Shown: piece by piece, positions 57,146 through 64,000 of the stretch
How positions within the stretch are numbered: position 1 is the stretch's first letter
Layout of the letters: every line of letters starts with the position of its first letter
From: CAYYKK01 sp964467935
Lineage (GTDB): Bacteria; Myxococcota_A; Polyangia; Polyangiales; Polyangiaceae
NCBI GenBank assembly: GCA_964467935.1
Contig: CAYYKK010000001.1
Coordinates: 1-64,000 of the forward strand
Direction: 5' to 3'
Length of the DNA: 64,000 nt
The notes under the pieces: generated by a model
Databases searched by the model: none
Told to the model about the DNA's origin: nothing
What the model saw: the letters and a program-made list of their open reading frames with translations, nothing else
Program-made: the position numbers and the translations under genes

Positions 57146-58348
57146 TCAGGCGAAGAGCCGCCCGAAGGACCTCCCGAGCACGGAGGGTCGGCTGTGCTGG
57201 AGCAGCTCGTCGTACAGGCGCGCGTGGTTCCGGTTCATCGCATCGAGGGAGTAGCGCTCGGCGATCGCGGGTCGCGCGCGCTTCACCTTCGCGCGCAGCT
57301 CGTCGAGGCGGGCGATCGCCTCGGTGAGCCCGCGCGCGACGTCGGCCGGATCGTGCGACGTGGGCGCGCCGTCCTTCGGGGGGCCGTAGAGGAGCGGCGC
57401 GTCGTCCATCGCGATCTCCTCGATCGTCGGCAAGCGCGGCGCGACGACGGGGAGCTCCGTCGCCATCGCCTCGAGCAGCGAGAGCGGGTGACCTTCTTGG
57501 AGCGACGCCGACGCGTACGCGTCCGCGGCGCCGAGCAACGACGGCACGTCGCGCCGCGCGCCGAGGAGCGAGACGCGACCCGTGAGGCCGAGCCTTTCGA
57601 TCTGCGCCTCGAGATCGGCCTTGCGCGGCCCTTCGCCGGCGATGACGAGCTTCGTCTTCTTCGAGGGCGCGAGCCTCGAGAAGCCGTCGATGAGGAACGA
57701 GTGCCCCTTCTGATCGGAGAGGCGCGCGGCGGCGAAGAAGACGAGCTCGTCGTCGGCCCACCCGAGCTCGGCGCGCTTCGCCCGTCGCTCCTCCGCGGTC
57801 ACGGGCACGTACACGTCGGTCCGGATGCCGTTGTAGAGGACGACGATGTTCTCCTCGGGCACGTGCTCGTACTCCGCGACGTAGCGGGCGACGGCCTTCG
57901 AGCAGCACGCGACCTTCGGCACGGCGCGACCGCACGCGACGTAGATCGCCTGCGCCTTCTTGCTGCCGGGCGCGTACGTGAGGTGCACCGTGTAGAGGAC
58001 CGGGATGCCCGAGAGCTTGCAGAGCGCCACCGTCTGCCAGTCCTGCGGCCTGTTGTGCACGTGCACGAGATCGGCCCCGCGCGCCTCGAGGTGCGCGCGG
58101 AAGCGCCTGCGCGCGGCGTGATCGAAGAAGCTCGGGTAGACGACGTAGCTCACGGGCACGCCGCGGCCCTCGATCTCCGCGCGCAGGCCGCGCTCGTACG
58201 CGGTCTGCGGCTCCTCGACCTTGCCTGCGCACACGACCTCGGACGCGAAGCCGAGGCCCTGGATGCCGACGGCGACCTCGACGGCCACGCGCTCCGCGCC
58301 GCCGACCGCGAGAGAGCCCGTGACCTCGATGATCTTGCGCGCGCTCAT
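57146..58348 (-). CDS. GT4-family glycosyltransferase
   Basis: A 400-residue GT-B enzyme from ATG 58348. N-terminal domain begins IIEVTGSLAVGGAERVAVEV (the GG-x-E-R-x acceptor loop). VHVHNRPQDW and CCSKAVARY follow. The donor domain has FFAAARLSDQKGHSFLIDGF, KLVIAGEGPRKADLE and the E-x7-E motif QEGHPLSLLEAMATELPVV. It uses a nucleotide sugar to extend a surface polysaccharide, lipid-linked sugar or glycoprotein; acceptor unknown. It is followed on the same strand by hisG and might share transcription, though the functions differ. Divergent from the GNAT-like gene. Confidence 0.9.
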   Translation of the reverse strand: MSARKIIEVTGSLAVGGAERVAVEVAVGIQGLGFASEVVCAGKVEEPQTAYERGLRAEIEGRGVPVSYVVYPSFFDHAARRRFRAHLEARGADLVHVHNRPQDWQTVALCKLSGIPVLYTVHLTYAPGSKKAQAIYVACGRAVPKVACCSKAVARYVAEYEHVPEENIVVLYNGIRTDVYVPVTAEERRAKRAELGWADDELVFFAAARLSDQKGHSFLIDGFSRLAPSKKTKLVIAGEGPRKADLEAQIERLGLTGRVSLLGARRDVPSLLGAADAYASASLQEGHPLSLLEAMATELPVVAPRLPTIEEIAMDDAPLLYGPPKDGAPTSHDPADVARGLTEAIARLDELRAKVKRARPAIAERYSLDAMNRNHARLYDELLQHSRPSVLGRSFGRLFA

Positions 58349-58454
58349 GGAAGGCTCGCACGATAGCGCAACTCGCTCGAAGGCGAGGGTCGTCGCGTCA
58401 CGCGCGGCCGCTAGTCGGTGCGGCCGCGCCGTGCTACTCGGCCCCTTCGCTCGC

Positions 58455-59525
58455 ATGTCCTACAGCTCGACGGCGTACAGCCCCGAAGAACACCGAGACG
58501 CGCTCTCGACCCTTTGGCGCGAGGACTTCCTCGACGCGCGCATCCGGAGCCACGTCGACGAGCGCATGCGGTGGCTCTACGCGGAGAACCCGCGCGGGCC
58601 CGCCGCGACCTACCTGAGCCAGGTCGCCGAGACGTCGCAGGCCGGGGGGGGCGCGACCTACTCCCCGCGGCACCTCGTCATCCACGGCGAAGACACCCGC
58701 GCGGGCGTGCTCTGCGACTTCGCGGTCGACAAGCACCATCGCATCGCCGGCGCGGCGATCGCCGTGCAGCGCGGGCTCGCGAAGAGCTCGTGGCCGGCGG
58801 GCTACCGCTTCCTCTTCGGGTTCCCGAACGAGGGCAGCATCGCGGTGTGCAAGCGCGTCGGCTACAAGGTCGTCGGCAGCACGACGACCTGGGTCAAGCC
58901 GCTGAAGAGCGGCTACAAGGTCCGGTCCTTCACGCCCGCGCCGTTCCTCGTGCGTCCCGCGAGCGTGGCGGTCGACGCCGGCCTCGACATCGTCGACCGC
59001 GCGCTCTCGGCGTTCGTGGGGCGCTCGACGGCGACCGAGGAGCTCGACGCGCCCGACGAGCGCTTCGACGCGCTCTGGGAGCGCGCGCGTCCGAAGCGAG
59101 GCATCCTCGGCGAACGAACCCGCGCGTACCTCGACTGGCGCTACGCGCGGTTCACGACGGCGAAGCACTGGTTCTTCTGCCTGACCAAGAACGAGGGGCG
59201 CGACCTCGCGGGCTACGTCACCTACTCGCTCGAGGAGAACCACGCGATCCTCCAAGACCTCTTCTGCGAGGACTTCGAGCAGACCGCCGACGCGCTCCTC
59301 GTCGAGCTCGCGATGCACCTGAGGCGCAAGCACGTGTGGTCGATCGTGCTGAGCTATTTGGGGCCGGCGCTCTTCGGCGAGCGGCTGCGGCGGCTCGGGT
59401 TCTTCAAGCGGCCCGGCGAGCGCGTCATGGTCGCGTACCTCGATCCGGCGCTCGACGCGGCGACGAAGACGGAGATCGTCGACGCGGCGAACTGGTTCAT
59501 GCTCGACGGCGAGCTCGACATCTGA
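58455..59525 (+). CDS. GNAT-like acyltransferase family protein
   Basis: A 356-residue protein from ATG 58455. It has a pattern seen in duplicated GNAT/FemAB-like proteins: VDERMRWLYAENPRG start, LVIHGEDTRAGVLCDFAV strand, FLFGFPNEGSIAVCKRVGYK (typical of GNAT proteins that change 'GFPN' and 'GYK'), and a second half with YLDWRYARFTTAKHWFF. YVTYSLEENHAILQDLFCED leads into a final strand. It probably transfers an acyl or aminoacyl group; the acceptor cannot be told. Divergent from the GT4 gene, so a shared role in surface glycan modification is possible. Confidence 0.75.
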   Translation: MSYSSTAYSPEEHRDALSTLWREDFLDARIRSHVDERMRWLYAENPRGPAATYLSQVAETSQAGGGATYSPRHLVIHGEDTRAGVLCDFAVDKHHRIAGAAIAVQRGLAKSSWPAGYRFLFGFPNEGSIAVCKRVGYKVVGSTTTWVKPLKSGYKVRSFTPAPFLVRPASVAVDAGLDIVDRALSAFVGRSTATEELDAPDERFDALWERARPKRGILGERTRAYLDWRYARFTTAKHWFFCLTKNEGRDLAGYVTYSLEENHAILQDLFCEDFEQTADALLVELAMHLRRKHVWSIVLSYLGPALFGERLRRLGFFKRPGERVMVAYLDPALDAATKTEIVDAANWFMLDGELDI

Positions 59526-59582
59526 GCGCGCCCGGCGGCGGACCGAGAGGCGGAGCGAGAGACCGCGCCCACGACGCGGTGA

Positions 59583-61391
59583 TCACTTCGGCGGCGGCGT
59601 CGCGCAGTGCCCGTTGATGCACTGATCCTGCGGGTTGCAGCAATCGGCCGCGGTGGAGCACTTCTCGAACTCCTTCGAGCAGCCGCCGCCCGTCGTCTTG
59701 CAGACGAGGTTGCCCATGGCGTCGGGCTCGCAGAAGCCGCCGCAGCACTCGTCGCCCGTCATGCACGAGGCGTTGTCCTGCTTGCACGGCGGCAGCACCC
59801 AGAAGCCGCGGAGGTTGTCGGCGCCGGCCTCCTGGCCGTCGAGGTAGAACGCAGGGTGGCTCGCGTCCTGTCCGTCGACGGCGTTGATGTCGAGGGCAGC
59901 GACCCACAGCTTGCCGTTCTGATCGCCGTTGTCCTTCGACGGCAGCGTGTTGCCGTACGAGCGGTGCGACGTGAAGACGACCCAGAAGTAGCCACCCACG
60001 GCCTCGGGGAGCACCGTCGGCGCGAAGTTCAATCCGGGATCGTTCGCCGGCAAGTAGCTGTAACCGTCCAATCGATCGAGCCGCGCCTTCGCTTGGGTGG
60101 CGACGTCGATCATGTAGAGGTCACCGGTCGCGCCGCCGTCGGTCTCGAACTGTTGGTTCGAGCCCGCGTGGTACACGACGAACTTCGAGTCCGGCGTGAA
60201 CGCAGGCCACGCGGGGTAGCTCGACTCGGTCGTGAGGTTCGCGAGGTCGTGGAACGTCTTCGTCGCCGCGTCGTATTGGATCGTCGCGAGCGTGTGTCCG
60301 CCGTTCTGATCCTCGCGATTGAACGCGACCCACTTGCCGTCCGGAGAGAACGCCGGGCACCCCGCGTTCGTCACGACGTTGTCCCACGACGGCGTCGGGA
60401 TCTGCGCGCCCGTGTGCGTGTCGAAGACGCGCGACGGATTGCCGATCCACGTGCGGTACGTCGTCGACGAGATCGAGAAGCTGCCGTCGGGGTAGATGCC
60501 GCCGTACGTGAACGCGTTGTTGCCCTGCGCGTTGAGCACGGCCGCGTTGTTCTTGAGATCGTAGCTCGCGCTGCCGAACGGGAACGCCGTCGAGGCGACG
60601 AGCGTCGAGCCGTCGGCGCTCGCCGTGTGGCAGACGTTGCCGCAGCCGCTCTTCACCACCGTGGGCTGCTTCGCGCCCGGATCGATCCGCATGATGCCGA
60701 CGCTCGCGAGCGCCGAGCCGTACGTCTCGTAGTAGATGGTGCCGCGCAGGCTGCCCTGCGCGATCGACCACGACTCGGTCGCCGGCCCCGCGGCCTGTCC
60801 GCCCGAGACCTTGGTCACGTCGACCTTCACGACGTCGTTCGGTCCGGCGTTGAGCCCGATCGCCTTCCACACCGCGTCGCTCATGAGCACGCGGCCCGGG
60901 TTCGAGGCGCCGTAGTAGCCCGTGTAGTCCATCGTCGAGAACGTGATGTGGACCTTGACCGCGTCGGGTGCGCCGCCGCCGAACTGCAGCGTCGGCGGGA
61001 TGAGCCCGCGCGGGAACACCGTCTGATCGTAGGGGTAGAGCCACTTGAACGACGCGTCGGCGCTGCCGCCGGCGTCGAGGAGACCCTTCGTCGTGGGATC
61101 GACGTTGCCCGGGTTCTCGACGATCGTGCACACGTCGTTCACGCACATGCCGTTCGCCGCTTGGCAGGACGCCGCGTCGCACGAGTGCGTCGGGCCGCTG
61201 CCTCCCGCGCCGCCTCCGCCGCCGCTGCCCATGAAGGCGCCGGTCGAGCCCGTCGCCGACGGGGACGTCGATGCGTTCGCGCCGCTGCCGCCCGTGCCCT
61301 GACCTCCCGAGCCTGCCGAGCAGCTCGCGCCCACGACGGCCGCGCCGAGCGCGCCCACGATGCCCCAAGTCCATCCGAGTCGACGCGCCAT
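59583..61391 (-). CDS. TolB/WD40-like lipoprotein with CxxxCH motif and Cys-rich tail
   Basis: A 602-residue protein. ATG 61391 has AGGAG 7 nt upstream. Signal peptide ends GAAVVGASC. A Ser/Gly linker is followed by CDAASCQAANGMCVNDVC, a small Cys-rich unit. A beta-propeller-like part contains repeated FSPDGKWVAF- and FTPDSKFVVY-type strands. Between these lies CGNVCHTASADGST, a CxxxCH motif resembling a haem c site in homologous TolB-like proteins. The C-terminal 60 residues carry about 12 Cys (ECCGGFCEP, ADCCNPQDQC). It is exported and probably surface-attached; binding of a ligand or haem is a guess. Confidence 0.8.
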   Translation of the reverse strand: MARRLGWTWGIVGALGAAVVGASCSAGSGGQGTGGSGANASTSPSATGSTGAFMGSGGGGGAGGSGPTHSCDAASCQAANGMCVNDVCTIVENPGNVDPTTKGLLDAGGSADASFKWLYPYDQTVFPRGLIPPTLQFGGGAPDAVKVHITFSTMDYTGYYGASNPGRVLMSDAVWKAIGLNAGPNDVVKVDVTKVSGGQAAGPATESWSIAQGSLRGTIYYETYGSALASVGIMRIDPGAKQPTVVKSGCGNVCHTASADGSTLVASTAFPFGSASYDLKNNAAVLNAQGNNAFTYGGIYPDGSFSISSTTYRTWIGNPSRVFDTHTGAQIPTPSWDNVVTNAGCPAFSPDGKWVAFNREDQNGGHTLATIQYDAATKTFHDLANLTTESSYPAWPAFTPDSKFVVYHAGSNQQFETDGGATGDLYMIDVATQAKARLDRLDGYSYLPANDPGLNFAPTVLPEAVGGYFWVVFTSHRSYGNTLPSKDNGDQNGKLWVAALDINAVDGQDASHPAFYLDGQEAGADNLRGFWVLPPCKQDNASCMTGDECCGGFCEPDAMGNLVCKTTGGGCSKEFEKCSTAADCCNPQDQCINGHCATPPPK

Positions 61392-61499
61392 GTCCGTGCT
61401 CCTGTCACGCGGCCCATCGGCCGCACGAAGCAAGCTCGCTTCATCGACAACCTACCAGAGAACGGTCGTCCTCGACATGGGGCCTTCTTCGTGTCGATG

Positions 61500-61883
61500 A
61501 TGCGCGAGGCCATGACTCCGCGCGCAACGACGCTCGCCCTCGGCACCTTCGTCGCCCTCGCGGCATGCTCGCCCGCGTCGAGCCCGTCGAGCCCGACGCG
61601 TCGACCGCAGGAGGAGATCCAGCGCACGGTGCACGAGGGCTTCGGCGCGCTCGAGGCCTGTTACGACGACGCGCTGCGCGTCACGCCGACGCTGTCGCTC
61701 CGGGTCACGACCCGGTTCACCGTCGGTCGCGAGGGCAAGGTCGTCGACGTCGAATCGGACGCCCCATCGAACCCGCCCGGCTTCGCCGATTGCCTCGAGC
61801 AGGCGTTCGCGGGCATCGCGTTCTCGAAGGGTCACGCCGAGCAGCGCGTGACGTACCCGATCGACTTCTCGCCCGCGCAGTAG
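61500..61883 (+). CDS. small lipoprotein with AgmX/PglI-type C-terminal domain
   Basis: A 127-residue protein; starts at 61497, 61500 and 61512 are all possible. Lipobox FVALAAC lies near residue 25. The mature domain has two Cys (LEACYDDAL and FADCLEQAF) framing SLRVTTRFTVGREGKVVDVE, the TonB-like C-terminal domain of AgmX/PglI-type proteins, in which V-x-G-x-V is a hallmark. This suggests a part in envelope assembly or motility-type complexes. It is divergent from the CxxxCH lipoprotein gene. Confidence 0.78.
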   Translation: MREAMTPRATTLALGTFVALAACSPASSPSSPTRRPQEEIQRTVHEGFGALEACYDDALRVTPTLSLRVTTRFTVGREGKVVDVESDAPSNPPGFADCLEQAFAGIAFSKGHAEQRVTYPIDFSPAQ

Positions 61884-61918
61884 CGCGTCGGACGCTCTGC
61901 GCCGACTTGGCGCCAACT

Positions 61919-62488
61919 TCAGTCGGTGGGCTTGACCGTGATCCGCACGCTCTTGCACATCGCGACCACGGCGGCCTCTTTGCTGCGCGCGCCCGAGCAG
62001 AGGAAGGTGCAGCCGAGGTTGCGACCGTCCTTGTAGACCTCGCCGCCGCTCCCGCTGATCTGCGCGTTCTTGTTGCCCTTCCCGTCGTCCTTCTTCTGCT
62101 TGACGATCGCGAGGTTCAAGCCGGCGCTCGTGCCGCGATACACGTCCTCGTACTCGCCCTTGTACATGTCGAACGTGCTGGAGGGCGTGGGCTCCAGGGT
62201 CTGGCCTTCGAAGCCGCTGAAGGCGAAGTCGTCGTTCGAGAGCGTGAAGCTCAGGCCGTCCTTCTGCGTCTCCTTGAGCGCCTCGGGCGCGTCGAGCTCG
62301 AAGGTGCATTCGCCCTGCGAGCGCTTGATGTGGTTCGTCGGGCTCGCGGCGGTCGCGCTCGCCGATCGCTCGGGCGACGCGCTCTTCGTCGACGCGCTCG
62401 CTTCGGTCGAGGACGACGCCTTGTTGCTGCACGCGCCGAGAAACAAGGAACTGGTGAGCAAGAGGAAGGAGCCGATTCGTCGTCGCAT
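61919..62488 (-). CDS. lipoprotein of unknown function
   Basis: A 189-residue protein from ATG 62488, with lipobox LLLTSSLFLGAC. A Ser/Ala/Thr linker of about 30 residues is followed by a folded part with QGECTFELDAPEALKET, GTSAGLNLAIVKQKKDD and a Cys-rich end (LGCTFLCSGARSKEAAVVAMC). The C-terminal three Cys may form disulfides. The mixture of strands (LSFTLSNDDFAFSGFEG) hints at a small beta-rich fold. No family recognised. Confidence 0.72.
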   Translation of the reverse strand: MRRRIGSFLLLTSSLFLGACSNKASSSTEASASTKSASPERSASATAASPTNHIKRSQGECTFELDAPEALKETQKDGLSFTLSNDDFAFSGFEGQTLEPTPSSTFDMYKGEYEDVYRGTSAGLNLAIVKQKKDDGKGNKNAQISGSGGEVYKDGRNLGCTFLCSGARSKEAAVVAMCKSVRITVKPTD

Positions 62489-62596
62489 GGGCGCGCACCC
62501 TAGCAGCTTCGGCGTCAGATGAGCCCCTCTTCATGAGACGCGCGTTGCGCGGCCGAGCCTTGGCTCCGCGCGCCGGCCCCTGATAGCAAGGGGCCC

Positions 62597-63451
62597 ATGT
62601 CGGCCCGAGGGCTTGGGGGATGGGGGTTCGTGCTCGCCGCGCTCGCGACGTCCACGATGGCGTGCGGCAAGGGCGCGGCGTCGCCCGAGCAGGAGCACGT
62701 CCATCCGTGCGGCGACGCCGACAAGACGCACGTGCACGATCTCAACGACGAGGACGGCACCGAGGCGTTCATCCCCTGCGCGGGCGGCGGCGCGCACGAT
62801 CTCTCCGGCAAGGTGAAGATCGAGAACACGCCCGAAGGCGTGCACATCCACATCGACGCGACCGACGAGGACGTCAACGAGGGCGCGCTCGGCTCCGACA
62901 CGAAGCAGCGCGACGCGGTCATCGTCTACCCGAAGGGCCGCAAGGAGAAGTCGGTCGAGATCCCGCTCGTGAAGACGGCGCACGGCTACACCGCCGACAA
63001 GCTCATCGCGTGGGACGAGCTCGACACGAAGCTCACCGACGAGGGCGCCAAGATGGACGTCGCGATCTTCGACCACGACGACGGCGCGCCCGCCGCCGAG
63101 GAGCTGCACCTCTCGGTGGCGGTGAGCTCGGGCAAGAGCTGCGAGAAGGCGCAGCAAGAGATCGGGCAGACCATGGACTTCGGCAAGAAGGGCGGCGCGC
63201 CGGCGCCCGATCTCTCGACCGAGCAGCTCGGCGCGCCGCTGAAGAACGGCACCTACCTCGACAGCTGCCACGTGAGCGAGAAGGCCGCGGTCGACATCTG
63301 CGCGTTCGTCGTGAAGGGCAAGGCCGTCGGCGTCAGCGTCGGCGTGACGCCGACCGACAAGAAGGCCGCGATGTGCGTCGATCGGATGACGCGCAAGATG
63401 ACCTTCCCCGTCGGCGCGAGGCCCGACACGGTCAAAGAGCACTTCGACTGA
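62597..63451 (+). CDS. lipoprotein with Cys and His-rich mature domain
   Basis: A 284-residue protein from ATG 62597, preceded by AAGGGG. Lipobox is ATSTMAC. The N-terminal mature part is rich in His and Asp (EQEHVHPCGDADKTHVHDL, AGGGAHDL), which could bind metals such as copper or zinc. Two Cys pairs follow (SCEKAQQE, DSCHVSEK) with a C-terminal MCVDRMTRKMTFPVGARPD. No family known. Its 3' end overlaps the convergent DNA glycosylase gene by 20 nt. Confidence 0.75.
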   Translation: MSARGLGGWGFVLAALATSTMACGKGAASPEQEHVHPCGDADKTHVHDLNDEDGTEAFIPCAGGGAHDLSGKVKIENTPEGVHIHIDATDEDVNEGALGSDTKQRDAVIVYPKGRKEKSVEIPLVKTAHGYTADKLIAWDELDTKLTDEGAKMDVAIFDHDDGAPAAEELHLSVAVSSGKSCEKAQQEIGQTMDFGKKGGAPAPDLSTEQLGAPLKNGTYLDSCHVSEKAAVDICAFVVKGKAVGVSVGVTPTDKKAAMCVDRMTRKMTFPVGARPDTVKEHFD

Positions 63452-64000
63452 TCGGCGCGCTCCGCGCCCCACGCTCTCTCTTCGCGCGATCACCGAGGCG
63501 CCTGCGCTCGCGCGCGAAGCCGTCCTGATGAAAGCCGCCCGTGCGCGCGAGGTGCCGCACGAGGAGGATCGAGACCCACATGCGGAAGGGACGCCACGCC
63601 TCCGCGACGCGCTCGAGATCCGCTGTCGAGGGCGACGGGAGATCGTACGCGGCCGCGAGCCCTGCGAGCACGCGTGGCTCGGTCGTCGGGAGGCCGTCGT
63701 GGAGCGCGGCGCCTCGGAAGAGGACGTGCCCCGCCGTCCACGGTCCGATGCCGCGGATCGTCTCGAGGTCGGCGAGCGCGGCGTCGACCGGCATCGCCCG
63801 GAGGCGCTCCGCAGAGAGCCTGCCTTCGAGGGCGGCGACGGCCACGGCCTTCAAGCGAAGGAGCTTCTCCTCGGAGAGGCCGGGGTGGGCGTCGATCGCG
63901 AGCAGCCGTGCCGGCGACGGAAAGACGTGATGCACGACGCCGTCCTTCTCGACGGCGTCGCCCCAGCGCTCCGCGAGCGCCTTCTTGATCGCCGAGGCCT
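63432..64000 (-). CDS. AlkA-type DNA-3-methyladenine glycosylase (5' end beyond the right edge)
   Basis: Only the C-terminal 189 residues are in the window; the frame runs to base 64000 without a start. The HhH-GPD fold is seen in AIKKALAERWG, FPSPARLLAIDAHPG, and IRGIGPWTAGHVLFRG (helix-hairpin-helix). The Asp that follows in AlkA (as in LPDD) is replaced in LPTTEPRVLAG by Glu or Thr, depending on alignment. The end WRPFRMWVSILLVRHLA agrees with the family. It would excise alkylated purines from DNA. It overlaps the end of the convergent lipoprotein gene by 20 nt. Confidence 0.85.
   Translation of the reverse strand, partial: ASAIKKALAERWGDAVEKDGVVHHVFPSPARLLAIDAHPGLSEEKLLRLKAVAVAALEGRLSAERLRAMPVDAALADLETIRGIGPWTAGHVLFRGAALHDGLPTTEPRVLAGLAAAYDLPSPSTADLERVAEAWRPFRMWVSILLVRHLARTGGFHQDGFARERRRLGDRAKRERGARSAPISRSAL

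Noticed and set aside
1..64000. Many long open frames antisense to or overlapping the genes
   Set aside because: High GC leaves few stop codons; these frames lack homology-like motifs and starts, and are shadows of the annotated genes.

Overview
The window is very GC-rich (visibly around 70 % with strong G/C third positions), densely coded and free of rRNA, tRNA, CRISPR arrays and insertion sequences. Eukaryote-like Ser/Thr kinases with PEGA, HEAT-like and DUF4388 modules, many lipoproteins with Ser/Thr/Gly linkers right after the lipobox, a Cys-rich 'DxDxDGxxDC' type surface protein, a GspC-like protein and a papain-like lipoprotein peptidase point to a myxobacterium, most likely class Polyangia (Polyangiales/Sorangiineae). 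This placement is inferred from gene content, not from a marker gene.

Layout. 1-5.2 kb (mostly minus): a partial lipoprotein, a secreted alpha/beta hydrolase and two adjacent M16-peptidase-like proteins, both without the zinc motif. 4.8-9.4 kb (plus): a small lipoprotein, a DUF350 membrane protein, a polytopic membrane protein and an M1 aminopeptidase lipoprotein. 9.4-19.6 kb: a minus-strand repeat-like protein divergent from a tight plus-strand signalling operon (kinase with HEAT-like tail, degenerate HD-GYP-like protein with a GHSTG repeat, kinase with transmembrane and PEGA domains, exported PEGA-like protein). 19.6-32.5 kb (minus): GT21-type glycosyltransferase plus GtrA, a homocysteine methyltransferase/MTHFR fusion, an MMPL/RND exporter with a TatT-like lipoprotein and a PhnD-like binding protein, a TPR membrane protein, several lipoproteins and a FabH-like ketosynthase.

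32.6-37.5 kb (plus): a HAD phosphatase followed by a complete sugar-type ABC importer whose genes overlap by 4 nt. 37.5-43.2 kb (minus): membrane metallophosphoesterase, GspC-like protein, Lon-N-domain protein, a translationally coupled folE-SDR pair and a MerR regulator. 43.3-46.2 kb: a kinase with DUF4388 divergent from a zinc-ribbon/membrane/glutaredoxin protein.

46.3-57.1 kb (minus) holds all histidine-pathway enzymes: hisIE alone at 46.3 kb, then the overlapping string hisG-hisD-hisC-hisH-hisA-hisB-hisF-hisN (57.1 to 50.4 kb). Between them lie a cysteine peptidase, a methyltransferase and a PfkB-like kinase without its usual catalytic motif. hisH is interrupted by a one-base frame change near 53.62 kb. 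57.1-64 kb: a GT4 glycosyltransferase, a GNAT-like protein, four more lipoproteins (one with a CxxxCH motif in a WD40/TolB-like protein) and an AlkA-type DNA glycosylase cut by the right edge.

Themes: strong translational coupling (many GTGA/ATGA overlaps), a large exported-lipoprotein content, and enzyme-family members lacking catalytic residues (two M16, HD-GYP-like, PfkB-like).
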